Positions 26,101 to 38,100 of a stretch of DNA of 64,000 nucleotides are shown here, piece by piece. Location of the stretch: the NCBI GenBank assembly GCA_013396525.1, contig VWYX01001282.1:140858-204857 (forward strand), written 5' to 3'. The notes under the pieces were generated by a model. It saw only the letters and a program-made list of their open reading frames with translations, made no database searches and was not told the origin of the DNA. The stretch comes from Chaetorhynchus papuensis (Eukaryota; Chordata; Aves; Passeriformes; Rhipiduridae). Numbering within the stretch: the stretch's first letter is position 1; every line of letters starts with the position of its first letter. Made by a program: the position numbers and the translations under genes.

Positions 26101-29100
26101 CTCATTAGAGTCTCTCTGCATAGAAGCATTTGATCTGGCTTGGAAAATTATATCCTCTTTGAGCAACACACAGCTAATATTTTGGGCCAACCTAAAAGCT
26201 TTTGTTCAGTTCGTCTTTGATACTGAGGTTCTGGCTGTTGCTGCAAGTGCAAAGGGTCAAGCATATGCCAAAATAAAAGAGGTCAGTTTCAAGAATTCTT
26301 TTTTTTTTTTTTTTTTTTTTTTATTTGAGAAGGGAACATAAATTCTGTCTGGATGTAAAAATGTATTTTATTTTTTATTTTCCCTTCAGCTATTGTTGTG
26401 AATTTTTCATTTGTGGAAAGGCCCAGGTTTGGGAGCGTTAAGATAAAAGACCTGAGAATTAGACTGAAGATAAACAAATATATTGTTTGTTCTTGTAGCA
26501 CAGAAAATGAAAAGTACTATTTCTTTGATTTTTAGATTGTTCAGTATCTTCTGCCTGCAGTAAAACTTAGGGTTTCTGTGTTATATTTTATTTTAACATA
26601 ATGCCTTTCCTCTTGAATATTTTATTTAGGTTTTGACACCGGAACTTTCACAAGCTATTAATATTCTGGAGAAGTGATGCCTTTTTTTTAATAGTTTACT
26701 CTTGATGAAAATGCTATCTTAGATGAAAAGTTAGAACAGTTCAAAATTTTGTAGATGCTATTGAATAAGCCATTTTTACTGCTTCTTTAAAGGCTTTTTT
26801 TTCTCTGGTGGTCCAGATGTAGAAAACAAAAAATACGGTCACCTTAGAGTTCAGTTTAATACTGCATGTTAGAGCTGCTTCCAGAGTTGTTAAGGAGAAG
26901 AAAAATACAATCTTTATTCTTCTTTTTTAAGATTTATGCAGCTGCCAGAACTCCAAGAGTTCTTGCATATGTCATAGTGTCCTTTTTTTAAGTCCAGGAA
27001 ACTGTATTCAGTACTGGGATATTGGTTCATATTGGCTTTGTACATTGGCTAGTTGTTAACTACTTCTTTTCTAAATAGTCTTTCTTGTGGTTTTTTCTTT
27101 TTTTTTTTTTATTATCCTCTAAGCATCAATTAAATATTTGTGCAGAACAGTCCACAATGACTGCAGGACTTTAACCAGGGTAGTAATACATTATTGATTA
27201 TATACCAGTATATATGTCTGTTCAGACTTGCTCCCTCTTGTGCTGGCTTTGCAGGTAGCACACAAATCACACTAAGAGGGGTTGCAGTTTTGCTTAGAAG
27301 TCACCATAAGTAGCTCTGTCCTGGTGTCACACTCATAAATGTAGTAATAGCATACCAGAAACTATCTCCAATTTATTTTCAGCCCAGACACACTAAAATT
27401 ATTTGTAATAAAATATAGAAAAATAGACACTTCCAGCTATTTAAAAACTGCTGTGATATATCAGCATTAGCCTTAATTACCTTAAAATGTAGTCCCATTT
27501 ATTTTCTCTTTGTTGTTTTTTTTTAAACTTGCATCAAATGAATGTTACAGTTCTCTATTTTAAACAGTTTTCATTTGTAGTCTCCCTGTGGACCCTAGCC
27601 CAAACATGTATGTAAAAATGGTAAATTACCTCTTCTGTTGCAGAAGTTGGTTACCTTTTACTTTTAATGAATATCTGTCACAGCTAATTGTATGCTCAGT
27701 GTTGTAGTGACTAATGAGTTCTAGTTAGTATTTTATTTTTCTTGATCTTAGAACTTGTTTAAATTCTTAGAATTACTGCCTTGTATCTTCAGCATTATTA
27801 TTTCAAGCATTGTGTAGGGTGTGTTTTGGCAATGTTGAGCGTGTGGAGTCCGTGTGACAGCTGTCCCATTGTCTGCAGTGGGACATTCCATGACAGCAGG
27901 CACCAAGGAGCTAAGGAAGGTCTCCTATACTCAACAAAGGGCATCTGGTCGAGCCACCTTCTGCCCCTTCATAAGAAAATGAAGATAAAGTTCCCAAGCA
28001 AGTGCCTACTTATGTATATTCTTACCCCAGTCCTCGGCAGTCCCTGTTGCCATTGACCTGCTGTGTGGTTGTGGCTAAAGAGAAGCAAAAAGGGAACTGC
28101 CTGATGTTGATTTGTTACAGAAGCATAATTTCGATTTTGTCTACCACAGTGCATTCTGTCTTTTTAGTAGTTGGAAGGGGTGGAATAAAGGGGTATTTTT
28201 GAGTCAAAAAAGGGAGCATTGCTGTGGTAATGTCGAGAAGGGCTTTCACAGAAGGTGCCCAGAGCACTGTGTTCTTTAGCTTAATTTCTTCTGCTGCACT
28301 CTTCTTTTTTCTTTGTGATTATTAAATGCAAATCCGAGATGGATTCCATTTACCGTAGTGATTGAAGATGCCTTTCAATTATTCATGTGTTAATTATGCT
28401 AGAACTTAAATACCCTAAATTTCTTTTGTGTGTGCTGAACTTTTACTATATTAGTGAAATGGTTGAAAAAAATTTCAGGATTGAGAAATGCGTAGTAAAT
28501 GCTGTGCTGCTTCCCTACAGGTGAAACAATTGTTCAATTTTGGAATTATTAGGAAAGTTACAATGCCCGTCTTTGCACTAGAAAATGGGTTTGAATTCTT
28601 GGTAAAACCCCCACATGCTTCTAGTGTAGAGCTTTCTTTCCAGCAAGCATTTCATCAGACTGCATTGCAGTATTCCAGTTTTAAGTTCTTCATGAGCTTC
28701 TTGGTGCTTTAATGCTTAGCAATTCAGAACAACTTTCTCTGTAAAACCAGCATTACTGTCAAAGAATTGTCACATTATCAAAACTGTCAGTTCAATGCAG
28801 GGAAGAGAAGCAGCTTTGTCTTTTAAGAGCTGTTACACCGTCTGAAAAACCATTTTCATGGACAGCTCTAACTGATGTCTGAAAAGGAATTCTTAGAAAG
28901 CCTTACCTGCTCATTCTGAATCTCCCTGCCCTCTCCCAAATGCTTGCAATTTCTTAGAAAAAAATTTACTTTGGAAGTGAAATTCACTCTTGCACTCTAC
29001 CCTAAGGAAGAGAAAGAAAAATTTTGGGGCCATTTTTCTTGTTCTGTTTTATTTTTCTTCTTTTTGGAGAAGCTTTAGATAGCAGTTTCAAATACCTTAA

Positions 29101-32100
29101 ATACGTCCTCCTCAAAAACAAAAAATAAATGGTACAAAGACACTTTTGCACTTTAACTTAAATAAGAATTTTGATATTAATGTAATCCTCCTTAAAAAGA
29201 CAACTAGTGATATGGCTACTTATATAAGAAATCTTGCTTAATGTTTAATATGTTTTTTTCTAAATTGGTAAGGATGGATTAAAACACTAGGTTTGTGCTC
29301 ATGAAGTAAGCCCTGGTTCATTTGTTCCACTTACCAGGAGATTTGATTAAAGCAGCTGGTGTTAATATCTTTTTAAGCAAAGATCGGTTCTGGTTTTTGT
29401 TAACGTAAGCATATACTGGGCCAGTTGTTGCCCATTCACCTGCTCTTACAATCAGGGAATTATAAATAGATTAAAGACAGCATTAACCTGAGCAGAGATA
29501 GGATGCAAAAGACCGTGAGACCTATTAAAATAGATACCGCTTTTTTTTTTTCTTTATTCTAATAGATCTGGCACTTCTGAGAACTAGATTTTGAATATTT
29601 TATTTCTTATTTTCAGATAATTTTCAAGCTCATAGATCTGTCCACTACAAAGACTGGAGTCTTCAATGTAGTCCTTAGTCATTGTTGTCAGTCTTGGATA
29701 TTTCCCACTGTTGATGAGAGAAGTGCCTTGACAAATGCTTTCTTAAATGCTGGAAATTATAGTGAACTTATCACTGAGGCTTGTGTCTTTGGAACTGTAT
29801 TTAGGAGAGATCAAAGGTATATAAAAAAAATCTTTGTGATTTATGTTTTACAATTTTGTGTCCTTTTTTTTCCTTTTAAACTTTGAGATAACTATTGAAA
29901 GCAGGTTTTGTATGTTATTCTGCTAATTTTTCTTTGTCTTCTTTCATCTCTGAAGACTCATTCAGGATGTGCATGCCTTCATAGAAAATCTTGGAGAAAA
30001 ATGTGCAGCAAATGTTGTTACAGAAAGGTAATGCTTTTGAGGATTCATCTTATAGTATTTGGTGTGAATTGTCTCTTTGTCTTCATTGATGCTCTGGTAG
30101 GAAAGATGCTGGTTTTGAACTCAGGTGCTTATCATATAATCATAGAATATCATGAGTAGGAAGGGACCCACAAAGAATGTATTCATAATCTTTTAAAATA
30201 CTGGTAAAAGGGTTGTACATCACATTATATTCGGAATTCAAATACAAAATGTAGAAAAGTGCTAAGTATTTTCAGGAAAATATATCCCACTTGCTCATCT
30301 GATTGTGGCTGAAATAACTACTTCCTCATTGTCTCACCTCATAAAAATAATACTTTTTAGGATGCTGAGCTAATATGTATCTTATCATTGTAAGCAAGAC
30401 AGTTAGGAAACTCAGATTTTAATGCAGCCAGATTCTGAGCTTGGCTTTTTAACATTGGTTGCAGGCCCTTTTTGTGTGTGTACTGCCAATAGGCTCTGCC
30501 TCCAGCTTTTGAAATGGGGGTGTTAGCTACTGGATTGTTGAATTTTTTTGTAGTTTCACTCCCATCTTTACTCAGTGGAAAAAAAGTCAGAGAAAAGGTT
30601 CTGTCACCTTGTTTTCAGAAGAGTTAGTAGTTGATAAAACCAGAGCTTTAAGAAAATTCTGCTGCAAACATTCACTACTCCTGTATTTTCTCCCAAGAGC
30701 TTTTTGGTAATCATGTATCTTGTTGTGACAGTCTGCAGCTGTCACAACCTACAATGTCATTATTTTACTCTTGCCATAAATTATTCTAGATGTCTGTAAT
30801 TAACGAATAGGAATAAAGTGTTGTTTTGGACTAGAATATTTGACCAAACTAAGCATAAATTAGTTGTTAAAAGATTACAGTTTACAGGCACAGCATTTCA
30901 AAAACTTTTTGAACGGCTTTTTCTATAGAAAATTTTTTTTAAACAGCTAGATGTTACTAAAGAACTCTAGATAGACTCAGGGTCAGGTTGTGAACTCACT
31001 GGTTTTTTTGATCACCAATTATGAACAGATTTTAAAATTCTGGTTCTGGGTATTTGCATGTTGTCTCACTGCAGACAACTTGATGGCTGTATGTTCAAGA
31101 TGATGTTTGGTGCTTTTTTATAATTTAGAATTATCTTTATATCTAAACAAGTAGCATTTGATTTTTATATTTATTACTATGTTACAGTACAAATCGAGAC
31201 GATCACTACGTTCGCATTTGTGCTGTTAAATTCCTGTGCTGGTTGGACGGATCAAACACCTTGCATAAGACGTTTATCGAAGACATTTTCATCAAACTAC
31301 TTGATAAAGTAAAATTCATTTCTCTTGGTATATAAATGTAGTGTTAGTACCATTAGTAAAATGCAGAATAATTACAGTTGACAGGATGCATTTTTGGTTG
31401 TTTGTTTAGCCTCTCTGGATCTCCCAGTAAAACGCTTTTCTTCCTTAGGGGACAGAAGTTAATTTGGCCAAACCAAAACAGTAAAAATTACCTTTTGGGT
31501 TTATTTCTCTGTTTGTTTTTAGTGGATATTTTGAGTTCATGGAACATTATCCAAATTGTAACCATTGTTCCACTGAGAATCTTCCACTGGGCTGCATTCT
31601 GAAGCGCTGCATTTGACTTTAACAATTGCAGAGTACCTCTTAAACTGAGAGAGCTGTTGTCTCCTTAGAATACCTTTATAGATAGAAATAATGGAGAAGG
31701 TTGGGGTCCGATTTTCATTTATATCAGAGCTGCTTATGCATTGGCAGGAGTCTAAAGTCAGTGGTAAATTACTGTGGCTGCTATTAGAACATCATCCATA
31801 TGTTCTGGTACTACTGAACTCTGCTTTTGTCTGAAGAACAAGGAATGGGGGCGAGGAGGTCCCTCATTCCTCTCAATTAAGTACTGCAGAAGAATGATTA
31901 ATATTTGTGTTGTGAGATTGACCAAGCGGGGAAAACTGAGCTTTAGAAGATATTTGCTTACTTTTTTATTTAATTTATTAAGCTTCAGAATTTAATTCTT
32001 AGTAAGTTAAGTAAATATATTTTCCTAAGCTTGTGTTCAGTGCTGATCCTAGCTGTGCAGTAGATGCTGCTTTCTTAGTCCAGAAAAGTGTATTTTCAAG

Positions 32101-35100
32101 TATTCAAATTTAAAGGAAGAATAGGCAATAAACCTCTTAATTTTCTTTCAGGATGAACTGGCATCCAGATCTAGAACACGCTATTATGCCAACTCTTTAC
32201 AGCATAGAGTTAAAAACAGGGTATGGCAGACACTCTTAGTTCTTCTCCCAAAGGTTAACCAGGTATTGCTCTTCGCTATTAATTTTTAAATAAATAAATA
32301 TGTACCTACTTTCAAGACCTAATTTGGTATCATGCAAGCTGCATCTATTAAATTACAGCAGGGTATAAAAGGCATGTAACCTGTGGCTGATGTGGAAGTT
32401 CTATGTAGTAGAATTTTTGTGTAGTTTCATTCTTTCAGTCTAAAGTCATGGATTTATGATGCATTTCTAGAGGACGCTGGAAACTGATTCTTAGATTTGT
32501 GAATTTTAGGAGGCCAGATTGTTCCAGTTAAAGCTAGCTACAAGTTTGTACTGACTATCTGATTGAAAGCTTTTCAAGTAGTAAGAATGTTGCTACTTTA
32601 TGAACAGTCAAGAAATTGACAAGTGTTACTTTCATCAAATGCTGCTTCATAAGAAAATATTTGAAAAGTATAATAAAGAAATAAGTTGGTTCTAAAATGT
32701 TTTAATTTGCATTTTAATATATATATCTAATATTGTGATAAAGGTGAGAATGTTCTGTTGCTTAATTTTTTTTTCTTTATGGAAATAACTCTAACAGTAT
32801 ACTAAAGGATTGCCTGATTTTGTTTTCTCAGAATTTTTTGTGTGGAACGCTTGACAGAGTTTTTCAGGCTGGATTCAGTAATAATCAGGCATCTGTGAAA
32901 TACTTCATAGAATGGATTGTTATCTTGAGTCTGCATAAATATCCCCAGTTCCTTGATAAATTCTGGGATTGCTTTTGCTATGTAAGTAAGATCTTTGGCA
33001 TTCACTTGCAGAGTAATTTGAACAAGGAGGGTACAGTTTGTCTTCCCATTCCTTACTTTCTGTGTATTCCGATCTTGCTTTAAAAGCAGTGGGCTGTTGA
33101 GTAGTTCAACTTAACTTGGAAGTGAGTCTGAGCAATAATCTGGGACATTTAGAAATTTGTGACATAAAAATGGCCAAAGAAAAGTGAATTCCTCCTGTCG
33201 AGAGATTCCTTTTTTGATGTGTTATTTTGGGCAGAGTAGAGCTGGCATAGGGAGTCAGAGTGGTCCAATAAAAGAGCCATCAGGACCACATGGATGCCCT
33301 AGATCCTGAGTCTGAAGGTCTGAGTTACTTGTGGTTTCCACAGCCCACTTTTGTCTTTTTTGTCACATCCTCTGTGCCAGTGAGAACATGACTTGCATAA
33401 TACTTATTCAGTTTGCAGCTTTTAACATGGACTTCTCTCACAGTGGAGTTCTGTAATGAGATTTTAAAACTGAAACACGGTTTGAGTGAGGATGCCCAAA
33501 AGTCGTGAAAGGATTGACTGAGGAGAGCTGACTATGCTCAGGCTGTTGGAATGGCTGTCATTTTAGTAGATGATAATCTATTGGATCAAAGTGATCTCAT
33601 GCTGATAACAAATGTACTAAATCACAGTGGGGCCATTCAAAGCATCAGAGCAAGCAGAAAACACGTAGATTTATGGAAAAGGAATACAGATTGCGTTTCC
33701 AGAGGCTCAGCTGGTGTTGAGGAATACATTTAGTGCAGGTGGCTTGGTGTGCAACTGCAGCTCGAGCTGTGGACTGAGCTCTGGGTAGCAGGAGCCCCAG
33801 ACAAGAGGCTGTGGAATGGTGCTGACCCTCTGCATTCCTGGGGGAATACAGTGAACTTGGGTTGAATTTTGGCTCATTTATACTACTGTATACTTCACTC
33901 TGATTGGTGTGTTAAAGCAAGTAACATGTTGGGAAAAATGAAATCCTAATAATATCAACCTTGTATTTTAGTAAAGTTGGCTGTGGGAGCACGTAGATTT
34001 TTAATAGTGTTAATATTGTTGCATGTGCAGAACAGGGTGTGAAAATGTATGAAAACATTTTATATTTGCCTATGTCTTGTTACGTTCTTTTTTACATTAG
34101 GATGAAGAAAAGCTTAAAACAAGCATCTGCACATTTTTATCAGTGTTGGCCCACTTTGACATCATTCTTCAGAATACCTCCGAGAAGGTACCTTTCTCTA
34201 AGAGTGTTCATTCTTTATTCACTTCCAATGCATATAGAGAGTTCTGAGGTGAAAATAGGCTGCCAAAATGGTTTAAAGATCTCTTTAATACCTACTTCCT
34301 ACTAAGGTATCCTTTGTTATGCAAAACACTAATTCTTCCACTTTTCCTGTCACCTCTGTAAAATATTGGACTTAACAAAATTAGCTAAATTAGCAGGTGT
34401 TCTGGATACATAGAGCCTGATTACCTGTGAAATTTTCTAGAATAGCTACTCCTGTTTTAACTAAACATGTGGATGCACCTGGGTTTGTTCCTCTTGCTGC
34501 TCTTTTAATCAGAAGTAAGTAGAGGTTTCCTTGTAGGCAGAATAATGATTTTTAAAGCAAATGAATACATTTTCAAAAAACAAGTGGGGCTGTAGGTTTT
34601 GTCCTAATGAGATGGAAAGAGGGAAACTACTATGATGTTCAAAGCTTTTTGCTTTCCAAAAGGCTTTCTTAGAGGAACTTTTTCTTGGGCCACTCGTAAC
34701 TTCGGAATGGTACATTAAAACTTAACATAAAAGAAGCTTCTCTGTCTTTGTTTCTTTAGAAGCCAGCTTTGAAGAAAGCCCTCATCGTTGTTCTGCAGTG
34801 GTGCTTCAACCATAATTTCAGCGTTCGACTTTATGCGTTAATCGCCCTTAAAAAAATCTGGGGTATGTGCAGAATGCTGCATGTGGAGGAATTTGAAGCT
34901 CTGACACCAGTTATTGAATCTAGCCTTCAACAAGTGGAAAACATGCATGGCACAGGGTTAGTAGCATTTTTTACAGCTTAACATTGTTCTTCTCAGCCAT
35001 TTGCAGCAAGTTAAATTTTCTAAAATGGCACTTGATAATTTTTATGGGGTTTTATGGGTTTTTTTATCTCTGTTTAAAAAGAAGTTGGTGTGGGGAGACG

Positions 35101-38100
35101 TGAAACAGAAAAAAGCAGCAACGAGGGGAATCTCGACTTTTTTTTAACAGCTAAAATCTGACACTGAACCATAGGCTAGTATCAGTTTCCATGGGATACT
35201 TATTGCCATACTCACTCCTTCTGATAATAGAATTTGAAGGTGTGTCATGGGCCTTTCCTGAAACATAAATAAAACTTAATTTCCTGAATGCCGTTGGTTT
35301 TTTAAAATTGGGCCCTTACTTAATTGTTGGAGTATTTTCTTTCCTTTACAATATGTAGTAAATAAATTAGGTTGCCTTATGCCAATCTGACGATTGAAAT
35401 TTTAAAAAAATCCAGCACATTGCCTTTTTAATGTCTCTTACATTGCTTTCTGCACTTGCAGGAATGCCAGAAGGAACTGGCAGAGAATCCAAGATCACTT
35501 CTTCTTTGCAACGTTTCATCCAGTTGAGGATTATAGTCTAGAGGCAAGTCCAAGACCACACTGTTTGTCTAGTTTCACAACTATATTTTTATCTCTTTTG
35601 GTATCTTCTAATGTGGGATGAAATTATCAACTATTACTCATTCAAAACCCCGAAAAATTACGTCACCCAGGTTGTGATGCGCTTTAGACTAAGATTGCAG
35701 CTTAGTTTTTCTACTTGATATTATGTTGAAAACCTAAGAAGAGGTATGTGTGATGAATGTGCCTATCTGTGGGAGTTAATCAGGTTTTGGATTTGTGACT
35801 GGAAAAGTTCGTTCTAATAACTGAAGAGCATCTACTTAATTGAGGTAGCTTATTAGGATTTTTAAGGCATCTGTTCTCAAAAGTAACTTGAGGTTGCTTA
35901 ACTGGATTGTTTGATGTGAATGGGATACAGATACTTCAATTCCAGAGCACCTTTTTTAGCCATCCTTTATGCTACAGCTCAAATAACTGACAGCTGAATA
36001 AACACTGAGGAAGGAAGGCAGAAAAGAAGGGTGCAGATAAATACAAGAGACAGAAGAAATGAGCTCAAAATACAAGATAAGCATGGATGTGAATGGGGTA
36101 TATGTTTTGGCAGGAACAATGCCATCTTTGATAGAAGAAATCTTTTTTTAACTGATGTTCTGTGAAGTATTTTTGTGAAGAGAAATATGCTAAATAGCAG
36201 AGAGTAAAAGTCCTGAACAGGAGGGAAAAAAAGCAACAAAGCAAGACTAATATTTGTGAAGCATTTAAACGTATTCAGGGTGCATCTTCACCTTTGTTTT
36301 GAAGGGTGCATTGGGATAAACAAAAAGTCTGGGTTTTAAACTCTTTGGCTTAACTTAGTCTTTCCCTTGGGAAGTGTGTTTTTTCCTCCTTGATAAATCA
36401 TGGTTAGCTAACTGAGTTGGTTGTGCTGAGTTGGATTTTACCACTAGATTTAAATGCTTTCAACTATTTTCCTTTTGACTTTAAATCAATCTGCATTCTT
36501 TCCTAGAAATTCGAAAGAGTATTTGAAAACTCTTTAGTGTTACACATATGAGATTTTCACTAGATTATTGTGCTGAGAAGCATAGTGTTAATTCTTTGAT
36601 ACTCTAGAACTTCAGAACCATGATCAGTGCAGATCCTCAGGAAAAGTTTAATTAGAGAGAGAATGAGACCAGATTTATGGAAGTTTTGGCTAGCACTGTA
36701 AGCAAAGTTATGAATATTGAGAGACATATTGGTAAGCTGTATCAAGTACCAAGAAAAACAAGTGTTAAAAGCATAGGAGGCTAGATAATAGACTAGTTCC
36801 ATTAAACTACCAGAGATTAATTGTCTGGTTTTGCTTGCTTTAGTGCTGCTCTGCCGATAACACTGTGTTGCATTGCAGACGATATTTTACACTCTTCCCC
36901 GCCTTTCGGAGCTCGCTGAAGATGAATGGATCCCCCTCTCTAAATTTGACAGATTCACTGACATTCCTTTGCCAGTGGCACTTCAGGGGCACCATTCCCG
37001 AAGGGAACTTCGAGATCTGAAACCGAGTGACTGGTCTCAGCAAGACATGGGTAAAATACAGCCAGTCTACATTAATTTTAATTATTTGTATGGAGTAGCT
37101 GTGTACATCTGTATTCAGTCTGACCTCTGGTTTTCAGCTGAAGTAAACTTGTATCTGTGTGAGTAGAACATGTACCATAAAATAACAGTGGATGACGAAT
37201 GGTATCTCCAGTATTACCATTTGGATTAGCTGCTTTATTGAAGCACTAGTTTCACTCCCCCTTGCATACCCATATGAACAATAGAGTTGTTGTTGCAGGT
37301 TCACATTCTGCTGAAGCAGACAGCCAGACAGAGTGGACTGATGTTCAGAAAAAGATTATACCCTGGAAGAACAGTACTCCCAGTTTAGACCTGGAAACGG
37401 CATTTCAGGATCGTGCTGCTAAACTTGGCAAATCAAACAGCAGATTGATTGTGGTGGCTTCACTTATTGATAAACCTACCAATTTAGGAGGTAAGGTTGA
37501 TTGCACATTTTCAAACTTTCATTTTACACCTTGGAGCACACTTAGATAATGGAAGTTAATTTCATTTTATGTTGATAATTCAAAAATTATTTAGGTACTG
37601 CTCAGAAGAAAAGATCATTATCCTGAAAAAAAGGGGTAGCCAAAGACAATACTGCCCACTTCAGAGAAAGGGGTCTTCTACAGTTATATTTTAAGGAAAA
37701 AAAAAAGAAGTACTTGCACATAGCATGCGTTAATTAAGTAGAATTTGGCTCTAAAACATGCTCAGTTTCTTGATTTTATATTTGCTACAGTTGAGTTTTT
37801 CAACAGTGTATGCAGTTAGAGGAAATGATTTGTTTTTTCATTTTTTTCTATAACAATGAAACCAAATCTTGTAAACCAGCTAAGATTGCCTTCACGATGT
37901 ATCAGCTGTGACATAATAAATTCTGCAAATACTTCGTTGCCATTGTGTTTGATGTTGTTAGCAGTTTAAATAACTGCAGTGAGTAATGAAAAGCCCACAA
38001 GCTGGTGCTGTCTGCATTGTAATGCTGTTCTGTGTCATCCTCTCGAGCCTTTAATTTAATGGGTACTGGATTTAAAGCTTAAGCTTGCATGTGGATGTGT

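Noticed and set aside
28488..28712. 74-codon frame in TARBP1 intron 17
   Set aside because: No counterpart in the TARBP1 family. Exon 17 joins exon 18 in frame without it.
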